A stretch of DNA of 21,327 nt, taken from NCBI GenBank assembly GCA_020072905.1, contig JAIQGB010000034.1, positions 1 through 21,327 of the forward strand, given 5' to 3'. The first letter of the stretch is position 1; the number at the start of each line of letters is the position of its first letter. This DNA comes from Terriglobia bacterium (lineage in GTDB: Bacteria > Acidobacteriota > Terriglobia > UBA7540). Of the stretch, positions 14,964-21,327 are shown in pieces. The position numbers and the translations under genes are program-made. The notes under the pieces were generated by a model. It searched no databases. It was not told the origin of the DNA and worked only from the letters and a program-made list of their open reading frames with translations.

Positions 14964-17489
14964 ATGAAAGTCGACAAACGAATGGGTCGGCGAAGGTTCC
15001 TGCAGGACTCTACCGCACTGGTGGGTGCCGGGTCGTTGCTCGGCGGTCCGAGTCAACCCGCGCCGACGGCTGCCTTAGACACATCCGCTGAGAATCTCAA
15101 AGCGCGAGAGTCTTACCTGCAAATGCTGGCGAGATTTGAGCCCACACAAACTGTCTGGATCATGGTCGGGCCGGAGTCTGGCTTCAAAGAGCAACTGGCG
15201 TCCCGAGAGTTGGCGCGCGGTCTGCGCAACCTGGGTTTGGCGCACGCACCCATCGAAGCCGAGCGAGGAACTGCGGAACCGAGCGCCTCCGATTTCGTTT
15301 TCCGCCTTGAAGTAAACGGGCAAGCCTTTCAGCACCCCGATGCTTACGAGATTATCCAGGAGAAGGAGACCGACAAGGCACCGCGCGCGCGACTTACTGG
15401 TTCCACCCCCCAGGCGGTTCTCTACGCGGTCGCCGACTTCCTGGAGCGCCAGGGTGCGTTTTTCGGCTTGGACGGAGAGATTTATCCGCTAGAACCGGCG
15501 AAAGCGCTAAATCTCCCTCCGCTCAATCAACCCTGGCAAGCGCAACCACGATTCGCAACCAGAGGCTTGGTACCGTGGCCGGACTTCTTGAACTGCATCA
15601 CAGTCTTCAATCGCGAGGATCTGCGCGCTTACCTGGAAGCCATGTTGCGCATGCGCTTCAACACACTCGGCATCCACGTGTATTCCGGCGCCGACCAATG
15701 GACCGAATCGTTTCTGTCTTTTGAATACGCCGGCGCCGGACACCTGGCCTTCACCGACACGAGCGCGACAAACCGCTGGGGCTATTTGCCGGAGCGCACC
15801 TCGCGCTACGGCATGGGCGCAGCGGACTTTTACGAGAGCGAGGTTTTCGGTTCCGAAGCCACGACGCGGGCTCGGAATTGTTGGGAAGCGGAGGAGTTCG
15901 CTCAGGAACTCTGGGGCGAAGCCTTTCGCTACGCGCGCGAGCTCGGTATTCGAACCGGCGTGGGCTTCGAGCCTTATCAGATTCCCGATGAAATTTTCCG
16001 CGCCACCCCGCCCGAAGCGCGGGTCGAGAAGAAGGAGAAGATACCAGGGCCTCGGCTCGACCCGGAGTCGGTCGCGGCGCGAGACATCCTGGAGACCAGG
16101 CTTGCTCGGCTGCTCGAAACCTACCCCACCGTTGACTTCGTTTGGCTGTGGGAGGATGAAGACATGAGCTGGGCCAGCCAGAAGACCGACTTCGCGGCCT
16201 TCCACCGCCAATTGCCGGAAGACATCGTGTTCTCCTCTTTGACCGACAACCTGGGCTGGGACCCGGTCAACGAGGAATTCGCGAAACTCGAGGGGCGCGA
16301 GCGCTGGCCCATTCCCTGGCTGGAAGACGACCCCGCGATGTGGCTGCCGCAGTTTCATGTCAACCGTTTCGTCGAAGACATGGACCGCGCCCAAAAGTTC
16401 GGCTGCCAAGGGCTGTTGGGCATCCACTGGCGGCACCGCATCATGGACATCAACGCGGGTTTCCAATCCCGGTATTCCTGGGATAATGCCCTGCGGCCTG
16501 AGCAGTTCTACCGCGCCTATAGCCAAGCATTGGTCCGGCCCGCCGTGGCCGAAAAACTTGCCCAAGTCCTTAGCGAAACAGATCGCGATCGCCGGATCCT
16601 CTGCTCATTCACGGGGGAAATCCAAGACGGCCACCACCAGATCCACGAATATTCGGGCGACTACGATGAGGCGTTCCAGTTCTGGAACGGTTATGAACCG
16701 CCTGATGACATCAGAAACTCCCAAGCGGAAGTTGCCCGCGCACTGCGGGCATTGAAAGACTCCGCCTCCAGTCCCGCCGAAGTCGAACGCCTTAACTATC
16801 TGGCGCGGCACGTGGAGTTCCTCGTCCCCTACGCCGAGTCTTGGTCGCTGGCGTTTCACCTTCACGAGGCGCTCCAGCAAGCTGCCGAATTGAAAAAGCA
16901 AGGCAAGTCGGAGGAGGCGCGAAAGAAGGTGATGGACGAGGGCGTTCCGTTGTGGTTAAAGCTCGCGCCCTTGGTGCGCGAAGCCATTCTTGACTTTCAG
17001 GAAATCGTCAGCACCAGGAACGATCTCGGAACGCTCGCCTCGATGCATAACAAATACGAGCGGCTGGCACTCTTCCGCCTGCGCGCCTCGATGAAGGAGT
17101 TTCTGGGCGAGCTGCCCCCCGAGATAGAAAGCCTGGCGCAGAGTGTGCGCCGGCCGGATTCCGGTGCCGCGCCACGTGTCTTCATACCGACCCGCCCGAC
17201 ATCTCTCCGGCGGGGCGAACAAGTGCGAATCTTCGCTGTTGCCCCAGGGGGAGACAGCGTTTCACGCGTCACGCTCTTCAGTCGCCCGGCAGCGACGGAA
17301 GTCTGGAGCAAGAACCCCATGACGCTCGTCGGCCGGAGAACCTTTGAGGCTCATCTCCAAGCCGCCACGGCAGCGACCCCTTTGCTCGACTATTACGTCG
17401 AGGCGGAGATCCGCTCACCGGGAAGCAGATCCCAGGTCACAGCGCCTCTTGAGGCGCCCGCGAGGTTCTATACCGTCACATTGTGGTAA
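14964..17489 (+). CDS. Tat-exported glycoside-hydrolase-like protein
   Basis: An 841-residue exported protein. A twin-arginine signal (GRRRFLQ at residues 8-14, then a weakly hydrophobic stretch rich in Ala and Gly) opens it. Residues of about 50-180 resemble the alpha-glucuronidase / hexosaminidase N-terminal fold (YEIIQEK, LTGSTPQAVLYAVADFLE). The middle (about 190-560) looks like a TIM barrel with LRMRFNTLGIHVYSG and an acidic strand end FVWLWEDEDMSW near residue 392 as candidate catalytic carboxylates. A helical part follows, and the last 110 residues look like a beta-sandwich. I cannot assign a CAZy family or a substrate; plant or microbial polysaccharide is a guess. ATG at 14964 with GAGAGGG upstream is preferred to a TTG at 14922. 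It converges on rsmB with an 8-bp gap. Confidence 0.7.
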   Translation: MKVDKRMGRRRFLQDSTALVGAGSLLGGPSQPAPTAALDTSAENLKARESYLQMLARFEPTQTVWIMVGPESGFKEQLASRELARGLRNLGLAHAPIEAERGTAEPSASDFVFRLEVNGQAFQHPDAYEIIQEKETDKAPRARLTGSTPQAVLYAVADFLERQGAFFGLDGEIYPLEPAKALNLPPLNQPWQAQPRFATRGLVPWPDFLNCITVFNREDLRAYLEAMLRMRFNTLGIHVYSGADQWTESFLSFEYAGAGHLAFTDTSATNRWGYLPERTSRYGMGAADFYESEVFGSEATTRARNCWEAEEFAQELWGEAFRYARELGIRTGVGFEPYQIPDEIFRATPPEARVEKKEKIPGPRLDPESVAARDILETRLARLLETYPTVDFVWLWEDEDMSWASQKTDFAAFHRQLPEDIVFSSLTDNLGWDPVNEEFAKLEGRERWPIPWLEDDPAMWLPQFHVNRFVEDMDRAQKFGCQGLLGIHWRHRIMDINAGFQSRYSWDNALRPEQFYRAYSQALVRPAVAEKLAQVLSETDRDRRILCSFTGEIQDGHHQIHEYSGDYDEAFQFWNGYEPPDDIRNSQAEVARALRALKDSASSPAEVERLNYLARHVEFLVPYAESWSLAFHLHEALQQAAELKKQGKSEEARKKVMDEGVPLWLKLAPLVREAILDFQEIVSTRNDLGTLASMHNKYERLALFRLRASMKEFLGELPPEIESLAQSVRRPDSGAAPRVFIPTRPTSLRRGEQVRIFAVAPGGDSVSRVTLFSRPAATEVWSKNPMTLVGRRTFEAHLQAATAATPLLDYYVEAEIRSPGSRSQVTAPLEAPARFYTVTLW

Positions 17490-17497
17490 TTGCGGGC

Positions 17498-18871
17498 TCA
17501 CGCTGCTGCGGCTACCTGCGATCGCGCAACACGGGAAATCACCGCCGCAAAGAATCCGTCCATGGCGTGCAGATCAGGTCGGGTGCGGAAATAGCCCCTT
17601 GAGTCGAAAAGGGCCGCGAGCCCGGGAAATTCCGAAGATAGCTCAGCAGCAGAAAGTGGGCGGCAACCTTCCGCCTCGCGCAGAACTCGCTCGACCACCT
17701 GCTCGTTCTCTTCCGGCTCGAGTGAGCAAGTCGAATAAACGAGGCGCCCACCCGCCGCAAGAAGCGGGAGCGCGTTCTGCAGAATCCTCCGCTGCAATTC
17801 CGAGAACCTCGCAAGGTCCTGGGGCTTAAGCCGCCACTTAATCTCCGGATTGCGCGCCAGCGTTCCCGTCCCGGAGCACGGGACGTCCACGAGAATTCGA
17901 TCAAAACAGCCGGCAAACGGCAGCTCGCGCGAAGCATCCAGGCGAACCCTGTGGAGGCGTATGGAAGCGGGAATCCGGCCGCTCAGGAGCCGCTTCATCG
18001 TGCGCAGGCGTCGCGCGCTCAGGTCGCCGGCCACCAGCGTGCCCTCGCCGAGCGCCACGGCCAGTTGATGGGCTTTGATCCCGGGCGCGGCGCAGAGATC
18101 GAGGATGCGCTGGCCCGCTTGCGGAGCCACCAGACTCGCGACGAGCTGCGAAGCCTCATCCTGAATGACCACGTCACCGTCGCGGAAGGTGTCTGAGGAA
18201 AGGGTATTTCCGGATAGCACGCGAAGCGCCTGGGTCGAATACTTCCCGAATGCAGTCTGAATCCCTTCGCGCGCCAACTGCTGACGCACTTCCTCGCGCT
18301 CGCCCCGAACAACCCGCAATGTCGTAGGAGGGACGGTGAGTCCCGCCAGTGCCAGGGAATCTGCTGCCCCTTTGCCGTACGCCTGCTCCCAGCGTTCGAA
18401 CATCCAGGCCGGGAACGATCGCCGGGCCGCAGCAACAAGTTCGGCGCCCGGTTTACCGGCGACCGATTTTATGGCGTGCCACTTCGCCGGCTGGCATTTT
18501 CGCAGCACCGCATTCACGAGTCCCGCCGCCGAACGCTTTCTCGCCGCCTTGGTCAATTCCACAGCTTCATTGACCACCGCGGATTTGGGAATTTTCTCCA
18601 GGAAGCGAATCTGGTAGATCCCGAGACGCAGGATTGTGGCAACCTCGGGATCGAAGTATCGGAGTGCCTTACCAGAGAGCCGTTCGAGCTGGTAGTCGAG
18701 TTCGCCTCGCCAGCGTAGCGTGCCCATCACGAGCTCGGTCGCGAGTCGTCGATCCGCTTCCTTCATCGCCTCGGTATCCCTGCCCTGGAGCAGGTCCACG
18801 GCGAAGGCGTGCCCCCCTTCGACACAGTCCAGGATGTGAAATGCGGCTTGGCGGGCAGGTGCAATGCGCAT
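17498..18871 (-). CDS. rsmB: 16S rRNA m5C967 methyltransferase
   Basis: A 457-residue protein with an N-terminal NusB-like RNA-binding domain (ARQAAFHILDCVEGG, then VNEAVELTK) and a C-terminal SAM-dependent m5C methyltransferase domain. Catalytic motifs are present: VDVPCSGTGTL (motif IV cysteine) and VYSTCSLEPEENE (motif VI cysteine). Motif I reads DLCAAPGIKAHQLA, where most members have CAAPGGKT. The gene order def, fmt, rsmB is widespread and supports the call over other RNA methyltransferases (RsmF-like). Its start is about 100 bp downstream of the fmt stop, with a 7-bp repeat array in the spacer. No strong ribosome site is visible. Confidence 0.93.
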   Translation of the reverse strand: MRIAPARQAAFHILDCVEGGHAFAVDLLQGRDTEAMKEADRRLATELVMGTLRWRGELDYQLERLSGKALRYFDPEVATILRLGIYQIRFLEKIPKSAVVNEAVELTKAARKRSAAGLVNAVLRKCQPAKWHAIKSVAGKPGAELVAAARRSFPAWMFERWEQAYGKGAADSLALAGLTVPPTTLRVVRGEREEVRQQLAREGIQTAFGKYSTQALRVLSGNTLSSDTFRDGDVVIQDEASQLVASLVAPQAGQRILDLCAAPGIKAHQLAVALGEGTLVAGDLSARRLRTMKRLLSGRIPASIRLHRVRLDASRELPFAGCFDRILVDVPCSGTGTLARNPEIKWRLKPQDLARFSELQRRILQNALPLLAAGGRLVYSTCSLEPEENEQVVERVLREAEGCRPLSAAELSSEFPGLAALFDSRGYFRTRPDLHAMDGFFAAVISRVARSQVAAAA

Positions 18872-18946
18872 TGCGGAACCGCGAATCGTGAACTACAAAT
18901 CTCACACGGGAACAACTTGATGCAGAAGGGACCCAGACGAGTTAGT

Positions 18947-18981
18947 CATTCATAATTCAGAATTCAGAATTCAAAATTCGC
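18947..18981. repeat. 7-bp tandem array at the fmt stop codon
   Basis: Five heptads on the plus strand: CATTCAT, AATTCAG, AATTCAG, AATTCAA, AATTCGC. The array overlaps the last codons and stop of fmt and lies between fmt and rsmB. The unit differs from the others but the 7-bp period is the same. Confidence 0.7.
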
Positions 18982-19909
18982 CCAGACGTTCGCCGGGTTG
19001 GAGGTGGACCCCGTTCAAGAAGTCGCGGGCGGAGAGACGCTTCCGTCCTTCGAGTTGGACTTCCTTCACCTCGAGTTGTGTTCCCTGTCCGCACGCGACT
19101 GAGAGCTTCCCCGCCCCGCCGAGGAGAGTTCCAGGCGAAAGCTCGCTCGGAGGAGCGTCGGCGACCACAGCGGACCAGATATGCAGATTCTTGCCACGAA
19201 AGATCGAATAAGCTCCCGGCCAGGGCCGCAAACCCCGCACGCGACAGGAAATTTCCCGTGCCGGAAGGCTCCAGTCAATCCGGCCGTCCTCTTTCTTGAG
19301 CATGGGCGCCATCGTCGCCTGCGAGTGGTCTTGCGGCTGAGGCGTGATCTCACCTCGTTCGAGGCCGCGGAGCGTTTCGATCATCAAGTCCGCACCGATT
19401 CTGCTCAGAGATTCGGAAAGCGTCTCGGTCGTGTCGTCTTCCCGGATCGGAATCTCGCGCACGAGCAGGATGTCGCCCGTGTCCATGCCGGGATCAATCT
19501 TCATCGTGGTCACCCCGGTGACCGTTTCTCCTCGGATGATAGCCCATTGAATGGGCCCCGCGCCGCGATACTTGGGAAGCAGCGAAGCGTGGAGATTGAT
19601 GCAGCCCAACCGCGGCAACTCGATCATCCACGGCGGAATGATGCGGCCGTAAGCGACCACAACGATGGCGTCGGGATGATATTTGGAAAGGAACTCCTGC
19701 GTGGCCGGGTCCTTCAGCTTGGCCGGTTGAAATACTTGAATCCCGGCTCGCTGCGCCACCAGCTTGACCGGCGGAGGCTTGACTTCATAGCCGCGCCCCG
19801 AGGGCTCATCCGGTTGCGAAACCACCAGCTCGATGGTGAATCCTTCCGCGAGCAGCTTCTCCAGGGTGGGGACGGCGAAATGAGGCGTGCCGCAAAAAAT
19901 GAGATTCAT
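18971..19909 (-). CDS. fmt: Methionyl-tRNA formyltransferase
   Basis: Formylates initiator Met-tRNA for translation start. The 312-residue protein has the usual N-terminal Rossmann domain (LIFCGTPHFAVPTLEKLL, VVSQPDEPSGRG, VVVAYGRIIPP) and the catalytic block INLHASLLPKYRGAGPIQ, with the Asn, His and later Asp (IDPGMDTGDILL) in place. The C-terminal OB-type domain (CRVRGLRPWPGAY) binds tRNA. It lies downstream of def, its functional partner, which is broken here. The ATG has no Shine-Dalgarno sequence; the upstream repeat array ends 2 bp before it. Confidence 0.97.
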   Translation of the reverse strand: MNLIFCGTPHFAVPTLEKLLAEGFTIELVVSQPDEPSGRGYEVKPPPVKLVAQRAGIQVFQPAKLKDPATQEFLSKYHPDAIVVVAYGRIIPPWMIELPRLGCINLHASLLPKYRGAGPIQWAIIRGETVTGVTTMKIDPGMDTGDILLVREIPIREDDTTETLSESLSRIGADLMIETLRGLERGEITPQPQDHSQATMAPMLKKEDGRIDWSLPAREISCRVRGLRPWPGAYSIFRGKNLHIWSAVVADAPPSELSPGTLLGGAGKLSVACGQGTQLEVKEVQLEGRKRLSARDFLNGVHLQPGERLGEF

Positions 19910-19911
19910 TC

Positions 19912-20003
19912 GTCAGTTGTCCGTAGTCCGTTGTCAGTTGTCCACGGTCTGTTCCGCGTCGTTTCTCACAACGGACGACGGACCACGGACCCCTGACAAC
20001 GAA
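19912..20003. repeat. Inverted pair of 7-bp arrays upstream of fmt
   Basis: Left arm, six heptads (19912-19953): GTCAGTT, GTCCGTA, GTCCGTT, GTCAGTT, GTCCACG, GTCTGTT. Right arm, five heptads (19969-20003): CAACGGA, CGACGGA, CCACGGA, CCCCTGA, CAACGAA. The arms are complementary in several registers, for example GTCCGTTGT with ACAACGGAC and GTTGTCAG with CTGACAAC. The element fills the spacer between def and fmt and could form a long imperfect hairpin. Confidence 0.8.
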
Positions 20004-20027
20004 CAGCCGCGCGATACCCGCGTCAGA

Positions 20028-20434
20028 TTACCATTCGCCTGCTTTCATCAACTTCTTGATCTTCCGCTTGATCGAGTCGCGCTTGAGCATGCTGAGGTGC
20101 TGGATGAAGAGCGTGCCATCGAGATGATCCGTTTCGTGGCAGAAGGCGCGCGCCAGCAGGCCTTCGCCGGTCATCTCAAATTCTTCCCCGTCGTCACGAT
20201 AACCGGATTTACGAGCACCAGCTTGCTTTTGGGGTCTTCGCCGGAGGTCACGTCGATGACGCACAACCGCTTGGAGATGCCGATTTGCGGGCCCGCGAGC
20301 CCTACGCCGTTCGCCGCGTACATGGTCTCGAACATATCGGCGACCAGCTTCTCCAAGTCACCGTCGAAAACCGTCACCGGCTCGGCGGGCAGTTCCAACA
20401 CTTTCTGGCCGTATTTGACGACGGGATAAATCAT
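20028..20434 (-). pseudogene. def: Peptide deformylase, internal deletion with frameshift
   Basis: Peptide deformylase removes the N-formyl group from new proteins. The 5' part encodes a normal N-terminus (MIYPVVKYGQ, motif 1 GVGLAGPQIG at residues 43-52, VLVNPVIV). The 3' part, in another frame, encodes EEFEMTGEGLLARAF, the metal motif HETDH and a normal C-terminus. The join lies near 20180-20200. Between the parts the usual roughly 30-35 residues are absent, including motif 2 (EGCLS) whose Cys is a metal ligand. The whole locus spans 135 codons against about 165-175 for the family. As read, no functional enzyme results. It is either a real pseudogene, with another def elsewhere, or an assembly or sequencing deletion. 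It sits between aroC and fmt in the classic operon position. Confidence 0.85.
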
Positions 20435-20437
20435 TGC

Positions 20438-20472
20438 CAGTTGTCAGTCGTCAGTTGTCAGTGGTCAGTGAC
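20438..20472. repeat. Degenerate 7-bp tandem array upstream of def
   Basis: Heptads on the plus strand: CAGTTGT, CAGTCGT, CAGTTGT, CAGTGGT, then a decayed CAGTGAC. On the def coding strand this reads ACAACTG repeats ending 3 bp before the ATG. The units match those before ispG, 16 kb away. Confidence 0.75.
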
Positions 20473-20497
20473 AGCAGACTCGATCGCGCATTCCTGC

Positions 20498-21327
20498 TCA
20501 GAACTCTCGAACTTGTTTCATGTAGGCTGCAAAACTCCGCCGCGTTTCTTCAAGCGAATCTCCGCCGAACTTCTCCAACAACGCGCGCGCGAGCACCAGC
20601 GCCACCATGGCTTCGCCGATGACGCCCGCTGCGGGCACCACGCACACATCGGAGCGCTCGTAGGCGGCCTTCACCGGCTCCTTGCTCTCGAGGTCCACGG
20701 ATTCGAGCGGCTGCCGCAGTGTGGAAATGGGCTTCAGGTAGCCCCGCACTACAACGTCCTCGCCGTTCGTGATGCCGCCCTCCAATCCTCCGGCGCGATT
20801 CGAGGGGCGCGTGAAACGCGAGGCCTCGCGGCTATAGCCGATCTCGTCGTGAACTTTCGAACCGAAGGTCGCGGCGTTCTCGATCCCGGTGCCGATTTCG
20901 ACGCCTTTGACGGCCTGAACGGACATCACCGCCTGCGCCAGTTGCCCGTCCAGTTTCTCGTCCCACTGCGCGCACGAGCCGAGCCCGGGTGGCACGCCGC
21001 GCGCCACAACCTCGAAGGTCCCACCCACGGTGTCGCGCGCCTTGGTTGCCTCATCCACTTGCGCCTTCATGCGCGCCTCAGTTTCCGCATCGACGCAGTT
21101 GAGGGCGATCTCCGCCCGCTCGCGCAGCGCCAGGATGCGCTCGAACGGCACCGGATCAGTTGTCATGGCAACGCTGCCGACGGCCACTACGTGGCTGGCC
21201 ACTTCAATCCCAAATTCTTTCAGGAAAAGCTTGGCCAACGCGCCGAGCGCCACGCGCGCCGCGGTTTCGCGGGCACTCGCGCGTTCCAGCACGTAGCGCG
21301 CGTCGCGCAGATTGAACTTCAGGCAGC
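20498..21327 (-). CDS. aroC: Chorismate synthase (5' end outside window)
   Basis: Converts EPSP to chorismate, the last step of the shikimate pathway, using reduced FMN. The visible 276 residues begin in the middle of the conserved LRDARYVLERASARETAAR segment (the reading frame continues to the window edge), so roughly the first 100 residues are missing. Further landmarks: EFGIEVASHVV, GGTFEVVARGVPPGLGS, the GGLEGGITNGED block and CVVPAAGVIGEAMVALVLA near the C-terminus. It is the upstream neighbour of def on the same strand, with about 60 bp and a heptad array between them. No NADPH-flavin reductase fusion is seen, so it is the monofunctional type. Confidence 0.96.
   Translation of the reverse strand, partial: CLKFNLRDARYVLERASARETAARVALGALAKLFLKEFGIEVASHVVAVGSVAMTTDPVPFERILALRERAEIALNCVDAETEARMKAQVDEATKARDTVGGTFEVVARGVPPGLGSCAQWDEKLDGQLAQAVMSVQAVKGVEIGTGIENAATFGSKVHDEIGYSREASRFTRPSNRAGGLEGGITNGEDVVVRGYLKPISTLRQPLESVDLESKEPVKAAYERSDVCVVPAAGVIGEAMVALVLARALLEKFGGDSLEETRRSFAAYMKQVREF

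Noticed and set aside
20028..20434. Programmed frameshift joining the two def pieces
   Set aside because: A frameshift alone would not restore the missing EGCLS region, and no slippery heptamer is evident at the junction.

Overview
This 21.3 kb window reads as an ordinary, GC-rich bacterial chromosome, most likely from an Acidobacteriota or nearby soil lineage. That guess rests on gene content (secreted ThuA-domain protein, secreted amidohydrolase, Tat-exported glycoside-hydrolase-like protein) and on the many short tandem-repeat spacers. No phage, insertion sequence or CRISPR array is visible. All core genes look native and similar in base composition.

Layout. 1-1885 (+): a PhnP-type metallo-beta-lactamase-fold hydrolase and ribF. 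1968-8305 (-): a lipid/isoprenoid cluster transcribed uppS, cdsA, dxr, rseP, ispG, followed by a GrdB/PrdB-like gene with an in-frame TGA. 8350-8632: a spacer built of hairpin repeats. 8633-11620 (-): promoter, M-box Mg2+ riboswitch, intrinsic terminator, a soluble protein with an MgtE-type regulatory region, and an Nramp-related transporter. 11846-13250 (-): ThuA-domain and DJ-1/PfpI proteins. 13405-17489 (+): a promoter, a secreted amidohydrolase and a large Tat-exported protein. 17498-21327 (-): aroC (cut by the window end), def (broken), fmt and rsmB.

The main discovery is at 1968-2708. The gene is interrupted by one TGA that lies exactly where a redox UxxC motif would fall, and the TGA is followed at the right distance by a strong stem-loop with GU in its apical loop. 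It therefore looks like a selenoprotein of the GrdB-like family that standard gene calling would split into two pieces. It stands alone, with no glycine, betaine or proline reductase partners beside it.

Second, the MgtE-N/CBS protein and the Nramp-like transporter form a Mg2+ unit. The transporter lacks the DPGN and MPH motifs of Mn/Fe Nramps, the partner protein carries the Mg2+-sensing parts of MgtE without its channel, and the transcript starts with an M-box followed by a terminator and a plausible antiterminator.

Third, at least six spacers hold degenerate tandem arrays with a 7-bp period (one more has 8 bp). Four of them lie directly before the start codons of ribF, ispG, fmt and def, where a Shine-Dalgarno sequence would normally be. 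Fourth, def has lost its middle, including the EGCLS metal-ligand motif, by a frame-shifting deletion.
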